A stretch of DNA of 61,050 nt from a virus: positions 1 through 61,050 of IMG/VR virus record IMGVR_UViG_3300021141_000010, one strand, 5' to 3'. The translations under genes were made by a program, and so were the position numbers. Under the pieces are notes generated by a model, which saw only the letters and a program-made list of their open reading frames with translations, ran no database searches and was not told the DNA's origin. Shown here one piece after another: positions 31,669 to 41,282 of the stretch. The first letter of the stretch is position 1; each line of letters starts with the position of its first letter.

Positions 31669-34600
31669 TTATGGGAACAACGGAGGTGATAAAGTCACCG
31701 ACGTTGTGGGTGCAATTGTGGTCGTCGTCGTGGTCGGCCCACACGGGAAGGATGCCTGGGCACACGTCTCATTTGCTACCCAATACCCGCTGGCCCGGTC
31801 GCACCAGGACTCAGTCTGGCCGCTGGCACAGAGCGAGTATTCAGTACCAAAACAACATCGCCCAAGCGGAACAGGCGTGGTGGTCGTCGTAGTGCCGCAC
31901 ACATCTGCCGGAGAGCAAGAAGCACCTTGAGTCCATCCCAGAACTTGATATTGGGGGACGCTAGGGAAGTTGTAAAAATCACATTCTGCTTGAGTAAGAC
32001 CTTCTGTACAAAAGATACCCCCCGACTCAACTGCTCTTAGGCAACACCTACCGGTCGGAGGCAATGTCGTTGTCGTGGTAGTAGTGAAAGATGGGCATGT
32101 AAACGAATCGCAGTTCTGGTTAGCATACCAGACACTAGCTAGCCGCAACGAACAGTCCGCCTGCGTCTCGGTGGCGCAGAAGGTGGAGCCGCCAGAAGGG
32201 TAGCAACATGCGCCGGTAGGTACAGGCGTAGTTGGACAATCCGCAGTTTCGCAAGTGCTTCCGGGGCCTTGGGGCGATCCATATCTGGCGATGCATTGTT
32301 GAGGGGTAAGCATCTCGCAAGCGGCATCGAGGAAGCAGCAAGCCTGAGGAGCGACTGTCGTGCCAGTCGTTGTGGACGTAGATGTCTGCGTGGTAGGAAG
32401 TACGGATCCGCAGGTGTACCTGCGGATCTCACAGTCGGACGCACTAAGAGTCGGCGGATATGCTGGACAGGGGCAAGTCGACGGGCATGGGTCGTCGATT
32501 TTAACCCAGCCGCCGATAAGATTGCCTCTGAATGTGCATTGCTTGTCGCAAGGCTGAGTTGTGCAACAAGCACACGGTTCGATAGACCTAAACTGACAGC
32601 CAGTCTCTACCAAGTCGCAAATACTCGCAGGCGGCGTAGCTGGTGGGTAGCAACCACAACAACACGGATTATCTTCTAGCACATTAGTACATCCCGGAGA
32701 GTACCCGCCGATGTTGGGCCAAGATCCGTGTGGCGGGCATTTACATCCAGAGACTCCGTTACGGACTGGGAAACACCCGTCGTTCATACCTACAGTTTTT
32801 TGCCATCTCAATGTAGATCCGTACCCGTCCTCATACACTGCGTACCACATGCAAGATCCTTCGCAAGACGTGCATAAATTGGACGGCGTTGTTCCTGGAC
32901 GAACGCAACTCCCAGAAACGATAGTCCCGCATGGCGGCGATGTGGATGGGTACGACAACACACAGTTGCATCCTGGTTGGCATGTGCTTACTGGCACATA
33001 TCCGCGACCTGTGAGGTACTGAGATGAGCAAGATCCCGAGCAGGGAGCAAGCGTAGTCGATGTGGTGCTTGAACCGCAGTTGCATTCCTGGTTGTACGTT
33101 GTGTCATAACACACAAACTGACCAGGAGCCCCAGTAGTTGTTGGGCATGTTATGCCCACCATACTCGCACCGCCTGGGCGACAGACGGTTCGCACACAAT
33201 CAGAGGCGGACACAGGGCAAAACGTAGGAGGCTCACATCCGCACGGGACAGGAGTAGTAGATGTTGTGGACGTTGTGGACGTTGTGGACGTTGTTGTGGT
33301 GTTTTGGTTGATCGGCAGGTAGTCGTTCAGCGGTGACGACTCACACGTCTCGCAGGGAGGCCCAGGCACGCATGGGGACTCAAATAGGTAAACACCTATC
33401 GGGGATTCTGTCACCCCGTTGACAAACACATCTTGATAGTATATGAACTTTGGCGGACTGGCTGACGGTCTAGTCCCAGCAGGGCAACTTTGGCATTGTA
33501 TCCAATTACCAGCGAACTTTTCCCCATCCTCAAACAATAAAGCCTCTGAGCCGTATCGCCCTCCCCAGTAGAACACTTGATCAGCATAGCCAAAAGCCTT
33601 AAAGCCTGCATAGCCCGTGCTGAATTCAGAGTCGTCGAGCGCGCATGGAGAGGCCACGCATGGGGTGTCGTGTATCATCACCCACGAGGTAGGCCCAGGA
33701 TCAAAAGCGGCAACGCTACCTACCTTTAGCAATGGTACTTGGCCTGTTGGGCAATCTTGGCAGATCGCCCAACCACCGACGCCGCCTTTCCATATGGCGG
33801 CTCTGTACTCGCCGGGGATCGCGGGGACTACGGAGGCTGCCAATGAGCAAGCCTCTTCTCCCGGAGCCGGGGTAGTTGTGGTCGTGCTAGTAGTGCTGGT
33901 CGTCGTGGAGACTACGAGACACTGGCTAAGGACTTCGCCTTCCTCTAGAAAACATGGATCTCCAACCCCGTAGCATGAGCAAGGCTCCGTGCATGGGAAG
34001 TTGTACAGATCGCTTACGACCACATAACGCAGTGATGGCTGCCACGATTGGGGCCAGCTTGTAGTTGTCGTGGACGTGCTGCCAGACGGGCTGCCAGTGG
34101 TCGTAGTGACGGGCATGCATCGAAGCCTACAAGGCGTGTACGAACACGGCGCGGGGGTTGTGCTTGTTGTGGTGGTGCTTGAGGTGGTCGTACTCGTTGT
34201 GGTCGTGGTGGTCGTGCTTGAGGTGGTCGTATTGGAACACCCGCCTTGCGGGGGTTTCCAAACCAAACCGCCTAACCCAAACCCAGCAGTGAATATGCAC
34301 TCACCTTGGCACACGGGTCTGGGCGATATGTCTGGGGGCTGTGTAGACGTAGTCGAGGAAGACGAGGCTACCTCCTGCGGTCGCTCATTTGTCCAATAAC
34401 CATTCTTATGCCTAAAGACTTGTACGAAGTCGGTAGTTGTTAAGGCATAATAGTTGTAGACCAGGACTTTCACTGGCAGATCAATGCCGTCCAGAACTGG
34501 GATCAGCTTCTTCTGGGCTTCATCTAATTTGAACAGGCAGCACACGGCTTCGCCTGGAAACACCTCACCGTCTTCTCGGGTTGCGGCAGGTAGTCCTGTC

Positions 34601-34761
34601 TCACATGGCGGTAAAGCCCAGTACGCATCCGGTGCGGTTTGGAAGTTTCTGTTAGTCGGAGGGAGCATCGACGGGGGTGGTGCGGATCGTACCGCCTCGA
34701 CTAACCCCTTGACGACCTTCAGACCTTCTTTAGTTAGCGTGTAGAATTTATTTTGAGTCAT
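31669..34761 (-). CDS. large Cys-rich tail protein with Thr-rich linkers
   Basis: 1030 aa, starting in an ATGA overlap. A compact N-terminal domain (about 130 residues, ending FRHKNGYWTNERPQ) is followed by many Cys-rich modules separated by (T/S)n tracts. Near the C-terminus at least four modules follow the same plan: QACCFLDAACEMLTPQQC, GACCYPSGGSTFCATETQ, GRCCLRAVESGGIFCTEG, GRCCFGTEYSLCASGQ. Each should form a disulfide-stabilised unit. By position (distal tail end) it is a fibre or receptor-binding candidate. The linkers favour a planctomycete-type host. Confidence 0.7.
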   Translation of the reverse strand: MTQNKFYTLTKEGLKVVKGLVEAVRSAPPPSMLPPTNRNFQTAPDAYWALPPCETGLPAATREDGEVFPGEAVCCLFKLDEAQKKLIPVLDGIDLPVKVLVYNYYALTTTDFVQVFRHKNGYWTNERPQEVASSSSTTSTQPPDISPRPVCQGECIFTAGFGLGGLVWKPPQGGCSNTTTSSTTTTTTTSTTTSSTTTTSTTPAPCSYTPCRLRCMPVTTTTGSPSGSTSTTTTSWPQSWQPSLRYVVVSDLYNFPCTEPCSCYGVGDPCFLEEGEVLSQCLVVSTTTSTTSTTTTTPAPGEEACSLAASVVPAIPGEYRAAIWKGGVGGWAICQDCPTGQVPLLKVGSVAAFDPGPTSWVMIHDTPCVASPCALDDSEFSTGYAGFKAFGYADQVFYWGGRYGSEALLFEDGEKFAGNWIQCQSCPAGTRPSASPPKFIYYQDVFVNGVTESPIGVYLFESPCVPGPPCETCESSPLNDYLPINQNTTTTSTTSTTSTTSTTPVPCGCEPPTFCPVSASDCVRTVCRPGGASMVGITCPTTTGAPGQFVCYDTTYNQECNCGSSTTSTTLAPCSGSCSSQYLTGRGYVPVSTCQPGCNCVLSYPSTSPPCGTIVSGSCVRPGTTPSNLCTSCEGSCMWYAVYEDGYGSTLRWQKTVGMNDGCFPVRNGVSGCKCPPHGSWPNIGGYSPGCTNVLEDNPCCCGCYPPATPPASICDLVETGCQFRSIEPCACCTTQPCDKQCTFRGNLIGGWVKIDDPCPSTCPCPAYPPTLSASDCEIRRYTCGSVLPTTQTSTSTTTGTTVAPQACCFLDAACEMLTPQQCIARYGSPQGPGSTCETADCPTTPVPTGACCYPSGGSTFCATETQADCSLRLASVWYANQNCDSFTCPSFTTTTTTTLPPTGRCCLRAVESGGIFCTEGLTQAECDFYNFPSVPQYQVLGWTQGASCSPADVCGTTTTTTPVPLGRCCFGTEYSLCASGQTESWCDRASGYWVANETCAQASFPCGPTTTTTTIAPTTSVTLSPPLFP

Positions 34762-35216
34762 AGGGGGAAGGCCGAGATATGCAAAATGGAGGTAGATCGT
34801 GTGGAAGACGCATACAGCTTCCCACTGAACTGTCCATACATCATCCGCTCTGGCCCTATTGTACCGACTAATCCCGATTCGTTGTAAATTTCAATTACGT
34901 TCATCTTCTGCTGGCTTTCCAGCAATTCATTTTTCTGTTGCAGTTGCGGGACTTTGTGTCCCAGAAGCAGTTCGTAAGCCTCGCAAGACTCTGGGAGAAT
35001 GATCTCCTTTTTCTCACCTGGGTTAATTTTGATATTTTGTTGCTGGGATGCGTATTTGGACGGAACTAATCGGTCGCACGCCCATCGAGCAACGGTCGTT
35101 TGCCCAGTCTCGAACTCAAGGTAATGGCCCTGGACAACCAGGGTAAACCTATCGTCGTTTATGGTTTTTGGAGTGCCTTGGGTGGTCAAAAATTGCTCTT
35201 CGTTTCTATGCGTCAT
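34758..35216 (-). CDS. virion-associated hypothetical protein
   Basis: 152 aa, ATGA-coupled to both neighbours. Mostly beta-predicted with a central Gln-rich stretch (QLQQKNELLESQQK). Position between the distal tail protein and the fibre suggests a tail-tip or adaptor role. Confidence 0.6.
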   Translation of the reverse strand: MTHRNEEQFLTTQGTPKTINDDRFTLVVQGHYLEFETGQTTVARWACDRLVPSKYASQQQNIKINPGEKKEIILPESCEAYELLLGHKVPQLQQKNELLESQQKMNVIEIYNESGLVGTIGPERMMYGQFSGKLYASSTRSTSILHISAFPL

Positions 35217-36124
35217 GGTATGAGTGTGGTTGGGATCCCGAGAAGTAGTAGATTGGCCTCTTTTGGAATTCTCAGCGTCTGGATGTAGACATCTTCTTCG
35301 TTATCCACAGCCTCCCCAGAGGAATTGAGGAAAACAACTTCCATGTTCTCTCCCTTGCTGTCCTTTGCAATTACGAAGTCCTCTGCCTTGGTTCCAAGTG
35401 TCCCTTCCTTTTTAATCTTCATCCCCATTGCTGGCACTTTTTTATCGAAAGTTTCCAGATTGCATTCAAAGGTGTATGTGACTTTGTAGTAGTAGAAGCA
35501 TGACCCATACAACACACGCTCCCATTTCGCATCCGTAAAGCGTACACACCTAGAAGGAAGACCCCAAAGGGGTGCGTCGTTGACTTTGTTTATGAGTAGC
35601 ACATAAGTGCTGAGCGGCAGGACGCCGGTGTTAAAGCCGATTGTGACCGAAGGGTAGCTGATCTTGTCTTCAACTTCGGGGCCGGTGATCGGCTCAAAGT
35701 TCGGGTGTCGGAGAGGCATGCCGTCCTTGTCCACCTTCATTTCGCGACTGACGTGAACAAAGTCACCAGAAAGAGTGAACGGCTCAAGGAGCGGGTTGTC
35801 GATGGGCGGGAACATGCATCTCGACATCGGCTTGGTGGTGTACTTCGTACTGACCATCCAATCCAACGTAGGCTCGCCTTCCTCGACATCTCGGTGTACC
35901 GAGATGGAGAGTTCAGGCGTGCGAAACGCCCACGGATCGTAGTCATTGTCGATAGCATATGCAGTGCCTAGCGGGGGCAGTTGCGTATTGACCGCCGCCA
36001 AAACCATCTCCGGCCCATCGAGATACGAATTGGTTCGGAATTGCCATATGACATCGTAGGTTCTATGACCTTCTTCATCACGAGCCATGCTCTGGTTTTT
36101 TAGTCCGACTAGGTATGCTGTCAT
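35213..36124 (-). CDS. distal-tail or baseplate-type structural protein
   Basis: 303 aa, directly downstream of the tape measure, the usual slot for a distal tail protein. It is beta-rich with motifs such as SVTIGFNTGVLPLSTYVLLI and YYYKVTYTFECNLETF. I do not recognise the family, so the role rests on position. Confidence 0.6.
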   Translation of the reverse strand: MTAYLVGLKNQSMARDEEGHRTYDVIWQFRTNSYLDGPEMVLAAVNTQLPPLGTAYAIDNDYDPWAFRTPELSISVHRDVEEGEPTLDWMVSTKYTTKPMSRCMFPPIDNPLLEPFTLSGDFVHVSREMKVDKDGMPLRHPNFEPITGPEVEDKISYPSVTIGFNTGVLPLSTYVLLINKVNDAPLWGLPSRCVRFTDAKWERVLYGSCFYYYKVTYTFECNLETFDKKVPAMGMKIKKEGTLGTKAEDFVIAKDSKGENMEVVFLNSSGEAVDNEEDVYIQTLRIPKEANLLLLGIPTTLIP

Positions 36125-36133
36125 AAAGATCTC

Positions 36134-39100
36134 CTAAAGGTCGAGTTCTGCGACTTCCATAGGTTTCTGCTGTGTGTTTTTCTCAATCCGCTGTAGGATT
36201 TGATTGGCTTTGTTCTGTGCTTGCAATTTCGGATCGGATGTCGCGGCCTTCATACCTCGCATTCTATCCATGTACTCAGCCATCCTCTTTGTGTAGTCGC
36301 CGCTGTGGACAGACATAGCATCCTGTACTTTGTAGTCGCTTCCTTTTGTGCCCGTTTTTGTGCCTTTGGCATCTGGTTGGATAGCAGCAAACATAGCCGC
36401 AGCATCCGTAGGTGCTTCGGGTATTGCCAACTCTGGGGGCTCAGGGGGCTTTTGAGCCTCGGGAACTTTGAGATTCAGATTCATTTCGGGGGATGAGAAC
36501 TCGACTCCTTCGAGCCCCGTTTTGATTTTGCCTGTCTCTTCGTTTATGATCGTCTTAGCGGCTTCAAAAAATCCGTCCTCGCGAGTCTTTGCAACGTCCC
36601 CCGAAAGGGTGTCCATAAAACTTGTGATCGCTTTGGTTCCTTTGCCCCATTCTGAAGGTGAGGTAATGAATTTCCATACTCGTTTACCGGCATCCAGAAT
36701 TCGCATGAACACGTCTTTCACGAAATCCATTGCGGCTGAGAAAGCATTTTTAATTGCTTTGGGCAAATAGTCTATTAACCATGTTCCGAAGGCAACGGTG
36801 AGTCGTAGCCCCATTCTCCACATGACTAGGATGTTTCCGGGGACAGCCATAAAGAACCCACCAAGGATTTTACCTAAATCCGAAAACATCGAACGCCAGT
36901 TCTCATAAACATACTTGGCAATGATGCCTGCGTTCTCTGCGAAGTTGTAAAAGAAACCATAGGCGGCTTGTGCAAACCACTGCATAGTTTCCCAAATCTT
37001 GGTTATCGCCCCAGAAATTCCGCCTGCACCCTGCAATGCGTTCATCACAGCAAAAATACCAGCTACGACCAATCCAATGCCGCCGACTATTAACGGGATC
37101 GGCCCTAAAAAAGACATCCAAGCGAATATTGAAACCAATCGAAATCCATTCATCATCCGCACGAGCAAACCTATAGCACCGCCAGTCCTAACCGCACCCA
37201 TTAGTCCAGTAGCGGCATTTTGGAGCATCGCAAATGTGGACAGTGCGACTACGACTGCCAGTTGTCTGAAGTATTCGAGAAGGCCCACAGAACGGATGGT
37301 CTGGTAAGATAATGCCAAAAATCTCCCGACAGCAGAGTTTCGCAACATTGCTATCGTGTTGATCGCAAGAGCCCTTGCGTTGCCCAATATGCTAGTGGTG
37401 AAGTAGACCATGCCTCTATAGGCAGCCGCAATCGCCCTATCCATCATGAGCGTGACTGTATTGTATATCTGAGTCATAACAGTGACCATACGCAACGCAC
37501 CGGCGAATACGACACCAGCATACTGGGCTACATATGCCATTGATTGAAACAATACAATGACAGGTGTCAAGACTACTCGCAGTCCGTACAACACAGAAAC
37601 AGCACTATGCAACCACCAACGAACACTGGCCACAGCCAATCCGAGCATGTGGAAGGCGGCTATAAAGGCTACGACTTTGACAACAAAATCAACTATTCTT
37701 GCGGCGGCCTCTCGATTATTTTTTATCCAATCTTGGAGCATTTTGACATATACAATAGCAGTTTTTAGGGCATCTTTAAGCCTAGCATCCAGCACATCCA
37801 TGACAGACAGCTTCATCTCCAGAAACATCTCAGATAATCGACTAGTTAGACCGCCCACCTCTTTCGACATCCTGTTGAGAAGATCAGCGAAGTAGCCACC
37901 TTTAGAAGTCTCCACTTCTAGAGCCTTCGCGAAATGCTCAGATGTTACCAGACCTTGCTCTTTGGCTAGTGTGATTTCTTTGATCCGCTGTTTGAGTTCA
38001 TCGTCAGTGAACCCAGGCTTCAGCGATGCTCTAGCCATCGTAACCAGCGGATTGAACCCATGCTCGGCTAGCTGATTTAAATCTTGTTGCATCAATTTGC
38101 CTTTGGTCATAATCTGAGAGAAGACCAAAGACAGTCGGCTTAGCCGCTCCTGACTACCACCGGCAACGACCCCTAGTCTTTTAATAGCATCGGTAGCCAT
38201 ATCGACAGCAACGCCGCGACCCATCATATTCTTAGTCTCCTCAGCGATGCCTGCCATGCTATATGGAGTCTGTTGAGCGTATTGCATCAAGTCCCCCATA
38301 ACAGCGTTAGCCTTCGCAGCATCTCGCGTAAACACTTCGATACCTGCACTCGCCGCCTTGAAGTTGGCGTATACGTCAAGCATGCCCTTGCCGGACTGCA
38401 CGAGGCTACTCAACGCATTGGCATGCATATAGATATCAGCACGCGCGCCCATACCTCCCATGCCGCCACCGCCTACAGCGTTTCCGCCTCCCGCAGCGTT
38501 GCCGCCACCGCCACCGCCACCGCCACCGCCACCGCCACCGCCACCGCCGCCTACAGCGTTTCCGAATTGGTTTTGCATGTTATTGAGCATGTTGTTCACA
38601 TGCCTAGTCATCTGTCTCGTGAATCTTGTGACCATCGGTTGGATGTTCACCGTATTAGTAGCTACTTGAAAGCTGTTTTGCATCATTTGTAAAACAGCTT
38701 GTAGCGTAGACTGCAAGATGACTCTAAGTCTAGCTCGCACCATGGGCACATACATGACGCGAGTAAGCATGGCGAGAGCGGCTGTGCTTATAGTATTCTG
38801 TGTGACCTGTAGGATGGTGTGCAGCACTACCTGTACGGCTTGTCTTATGGTGGCGTTTATTCGGCCGGAGCCCGCAGGCCGGATATTGTGGGCATTGACT
38901 ACAAGTAACCGAATGTAGCGAAGCAGAGAGTGTTCGACCACATGGATAGCTTGACGAATCGTAGTGTTCACACGACCCGCTCCCGATGACCGGATATTGT
39001 GCGCGTTCACCACCATCAGCCGAATGTATCGAAGCACGCTGTGCAGCACGACATCGACAGCTTGTCGAATAGTAGAATTAACCCTAGCGGAGCCGGAGGG

Positions 39101-39673
39101 TCGTATAGAATTAGTCTTTGCCACCAGACCGTTTGTCAAATTGATCAGGACATCCGTAATGGCGGCTAGGGACGCCTTGATCTGCTTGTTGATCTTAGTC
39201 GTAGAGACATTTATTTTGTTAGATGTAGCAACCAAACCTTGGATTGCGCGGAGCAGATCCCGTTCGAGCAGATCAACGGCGTTCTGCATAGCCATCTTCA
39301 CAGCATTCGCTGCTTTACTCACGCTTGGGGTTGCAAATTTCTTTGCTGCATCATTTACCGCATCGACCAAGGATTTTTCTATGGCTTTTGTGGCATTCTT
39401 TATCGAATCCGTAACCCCTTTATGTTTTATTTGGATCGTGTGGATCTGACCGACCAGAGACTGTGCAGCTTGTTTAAGGCCCCGTTCGATCAAATCCACA
39501 GAGTTCTTGACCGCCATCTTCACAGCATTCGCAGACGCTTTCTGCGAAGCTACCTTATCGATAGAGTCTTGGAGACGCTTGGCCTTATCTTCAACATCCT
39601 TGATCGCCTTATCAAATTTCTTGCTATCGGCGACGATTCGGACGCGAATTGGAGGTAGTTCTCGATCTGCCAT
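36134..39673 (-). CDS. tape measure protein
   Basis: 1179 aa. The central part (AASAGIEVFTRDAAKAN, MQYAQQTPYSMAGIAEETKN, KGKLMQQDLNQLAEHGFNP) is the phage tape-measure domain (TIGR02675-like). The N-terminal 330 residues contain repeated helical units, including two 37-residue repeats beginning TIRQAVDVVLHS / TIRQAIHVVEHS and ending NAHNIR-type. A tract of about 18 Gly follows (38500-38555). At about 1.5 A per residue the tail would be roughly 175 nm. Several hydrophobic segments lie near residues 660-860. Confidence 0.92.
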   Translation of the reverse strand: MADRELPPIRVRIVADSKKFDKAIKDVEDKAKRLQDSIDKVASQKASANAVKMAVKNSVDLIERGLKQAAQSLVGQIHTIQIKHKGVTDSIKNATKAIEKSLVDAVNDAAKKFATPSVSKAANAVKMAMQNAVDLLERDLLRAIQGLVATSNKINVSTTKINKQIKASLAAITDVLINLTNGLVAKTNSIRPSGSARVNSTIRQAVDVVLHSVLRYIRLMVVNAHNIRSSGAGRVNTTIRQAIHVVEHSLLRYIRLLVVNAHNIRPAGSGRINATIRQAVQVVLHTILQVTQNTISTAALAMLTRVMYVPMVRARLRVILQSTLQAVLQMMQNSFQVATNTVNIQPMVTRFTRQMTRHVNNMLNNMQNQFGNAVGGGGGGGGGGGGGGGGGNAAGGGNAVGGGGMGGMGARADIYMHANALSSLVQSGKGMLDVYANFKAASAGIEVFTRDAAKANAVMGDLMQYAQQTPYSMAGIAEETKNMMGRGVAVDMATDAIKRLGVVAGGSQERLSRLSLVFSQIMTKGKLMQQDLNQLAEHGFNPLVTMARASLKPGFTDDELKQRIKEITLAKEQGLVTSEHFAKALEVETSKGGYFADLLNRMSKEVGGLTSRLSEMFLEMKLSVMDVLDARLKDALKTAIVYVKMLQDWIKNNREAAARIVDFVVKVVAFIAAFHMLGLAVASVRWWLHSAVSVLYGLRVVLTPVIVLFQSMAYVAQYAGVVFAGALRMVTVMTQIYNTVTLMMDRAIAAAYRGMVYFTTSILGNARALAINTIAMLRNSAVGRFLALSYQTIRSVGLLEYFRQLAVVVALSTFAMLQNAATGLMGAVRTGGAIGLLVRMMNGFRLVSIFAWMSFLGPIPLIVGGIGLVVAGIFAVMNALQGAGGISGAITKIWETMQWFAQAAYGFFYNFAENAGIIAKYVYENWRSMFSDLGKILGGFFMAVPGNILVMWRMGLRLTVAFGTWLIDYLPKAIKNAFSAAMDFVKDVFMRILDAGKRVWKFITSPSEWGKGTKAITSFMDTLSGDVAKTREDGFFEAAKTIINEETGKIKTGLEGVEFSSPEMNLNLKVPEAQKPPEPPELAIPEAPTDAAAMFAAIQPDAKGTKTGTKGSDYKVQDAMSVHSGDYTKRMAEYMDRMRGMKAATSDPKLQAQNKANQILQRIEKNTQQKPMEVAELDL
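38850..39110 (-). repeat. tandem repeats in the tape measure gene
   Basis: Two full and a partial copy of a unit of about 111 bp (37 residues; TIRQA[VI]...LRYIRL[ML]VVNAHNIR). Copies differ by several substitutions, so this is an old duplication that lengthened the tail. Confidence 0.7.
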
Positions 39674-40346
39674 TATTGATCCTCATCCTTCATTCCGAAA
39701 ATAGCTAGCCAAGTATCTTTCGAGCTTTTTTCCTCAGGTACGGATGGTTTAAGTTCCAAAAGGAACTCATTGATCGGCCCTACCTTTGCTCCCTGGGAAG
39801 CATAGATGGCCCGTATCATCGAAGCAGAGTAGTAGTCAGACTTCTCTGAATGCGACATGCGTTCTTCAAAGTACGCCTGCCATTCATCAAATTCCGATAC
39901 CGTAGTCAACTGCTTAATCAGCGATACGGGCCATCCAAGTTCATGTGCCAGTTTGTACCACAGGTACTTTTCTGGCCCTAATCGTTTTTTTCCGAGCCCT
40001 CGTCGGCTTTCTTGATCCTGAGGCCATTGAGTTCAATAGCAATCTCGAACAAAGCCTTTTGAGCAGTATCCGGCCATTCCTGGATTTTCGACTCAGGAAT
40101 CAACTTGCTGTCTGCGTCGTACAAACAGAAAGACAGAAGGGTGCTATAAAGACCCTTGTAGTCTTTCATGCTCACGACCTCGCCATTCGCATCGCGATTA
40201 GTTCTCGATGCCGTCTTGTTGAAATACTCATCTCGCTGCGCCCCTGTCAACTCCTTGATGGAGTACCGAACGAACTCGCCTTCGGAGAGTTCGAGTTCGA
40301 CTGGCTGAGACTTGCGGAGAACTGAAATTCGCACTGCATCTGACAT
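39673..40346 (-). CDS. tail assembly chaperone GT fusion by -1 frameshift
   Basis: 224 aa if the ribosome slips at A_AAA_AAC (39984-39990). Residues 1-121 are the G part; after the slip the reading continues RLGPEKYLWYKLAHELG and then TTVSEFDEWQAYFEERM to the stop at 39673. The T part alone, from a TTG at 39909, has no SD. G/GT chaperones wrap the tape measure during tail assembly, and the frameshift is a conserved feature of long-tailed phages. Confidence 0.85.
39978..40346 (-). CDS. tail assembly chaperone G
   Basis: 122 aa, zero-frame product ending EGSEKND. It lies between the tail tube and tape measure genes, as in lambda. The last codons GAA AAA AAC GAT TAG contain the slippery heptamer. 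LELSEGEFVRYSIKELTGAQ is a typical start region for this group. Confidence 0.8.
   Translation of the reverse strand: MSDAVRISVLRKSQPVELELSEGEFVRYSIKELTGAQRDEYFNKTASRTNRDANGEVVSMKDYKGLYSTLLSFCLYDADSKLIPESKIQEWPDTAQKALFEIAIELNGLRIKKADEGSEKND
39984..39990 (-). promoter_or_regulatory. -1 programmed frameshift slippery site
   Basis: A AAA AAC in the correct zero frame (GAA AAA AAC), two codons before the G stop (39978). Shifting -1 joins the T frame, which is open to 39673. Confidence 0.88.
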
Positions 40347-40368
40347 AATTTTTTCACCCTTCTGCTAC

Positions 40369-40414
40369 AAAAAAGGCGAACACTCGGGTTCGCCTGGAAA
40401 CTAACAAGTGTTCG
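40369..40414 (-). terminator. terminator with a mutually exclusive antiterminator arm
   Basis: On the minus strand GGCGAAC-CCGAGT-GTTCGCC (40375-40394) followed by T6 is a Rho-independent terminator directly downstream of the tail tube gene. Upstream CGAACACT (40407-40414) is perfectly complementary to AGTGTTCG (40378-40385), which includes one terminator arm. The two folds exclude each other, as in an attenuator. A CCTGG/CCAGG pair could form a third fold. Confidence 0.7.
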
Positions 40415-40421
40415 GCCAGGA

Positions 40422-40886
40422 TTACGGAGCAGGCGTCGTGGTTGTGGTCGTGGTTGTAACCACGTTTGCAAGCACAGGCCCGATTTCTGCTGGGGTAGCG
40501 GCAGTTGACAAGTTACTTGGAATGAGTTCCAAAGTAGCCTGAGGACGCTCACCTTCTTTGAGAGCATCCGGCGTGAATTTATTCACGACGGCATAGAATG
40601 TGAAAGTCGCACCGTCTGGGAATGTGATGACGATTTGACGATTCGACCCGAGAATGTTCTGCATCTGCGGGATGACATTTGAATCATATGCTACCACAAC
40701 CGAAATGGTTCCCAGAGTAACCAACTTCTTACCGAGGTTGGTTCGGTAGCGACCATTTCGCATCGTGGTCTGGTCAATAACTCCGTTGGCATCCAATTCG
40801 GGTGGGGTTACTTCGATTTCCTCGAAAAGCGCAGTAATCCCGGTGATCGCAATGAGTGTCTTGAACCCGTCTGTTAGCTTTGCCAT
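40422..40886 (-). CDS. major tail tube protein
   Basis: 154 aa. KFTPDALKEGERPQATLELI and FTFYAVVNKF are typical of long-tailed phage tube proteins, and the gene sits upstream of G/GT and the tape measure. The C-terminus ends in a poly-Thr/PAP tail (VVTTTTTTTTPAP), the same linker style as the fibre. High expression is suggested by the terminator that follows. Confidence 0.82.
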   Translation of the reverse strand: MAKLTDGFKTLIAITGITALFEEIEVTPPELDANGVIDQTTMRNGRYRTNLGKKLVTLGTISVVVAYDSNVIPQMQNILGSNRQIVITFPDGATFTFYAVVNKFTPDALKEGERPQATLELIPSNLSTAATPAEIGPVLANVVTTTTTTTTPAP

Positions 40887-40889
40887 CGT

Positions 40890-41282
40890 TTACTCCGAAA
40901 TGGTGAGCAGGAATTGTTGTGCGTAGTGGTATCGCCGGGTCTGTTGTTCTTGCCCTGCAAATCCTATTGTATTAGATTTAGTGATGACTAGCAATTTTTG
41001 ACCATCGGACAGAGGGAACCCGTAAACGGATTCAAACATATCCGAAAGCTGCTTAAGAACCCCACCTGCGGTAGAATCCACCCCCCTAACGCGAACTTCA
41101 ATACGGGGATGCTCATCGCGTTTGCCGGATCGATGCTTCCGAGGTTCCAAACGACCACTCCCAATTTCATAGATTAAAATTGAGTTATCTGGCTGGTCTG
41201 GGACGTGATTGATGAATATTGAATATCCAAGGTTTGGGAGATTTGTCTCGATTACCTCTGCCAAGGCTTCTGCACCGGTCAT
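40890..41282 (-). CDS. tail terminator / completion protein
   Basis: 130 aa, ATGA-coupled to the next gene. DQPDNSILIYEIGSG and HPRIEVRVRGVDS fit the minor-capsid/tail-terminator group (gpU-like) that sits between connector proteins and the tube. Confidence 0.75.
   Translation of the reverse strand: MTGAEALAEVIETNLPNLGYSIFINHVPDQPDNSILIYEIGSGRLEPRKHRSGKRDEHPRIEVRVRGVDSTAGGVLKQLSDMFESVYGFPLSDGQKLLVITKSNTIGFAGQEQQTRRYHYAQQFLLTISE

Noticed and set aside
38460-38669. Proline-rich frame opposite the tape measure glycine tract
   Set aside because: Antisense of (GGTGGC)n; no start signals.
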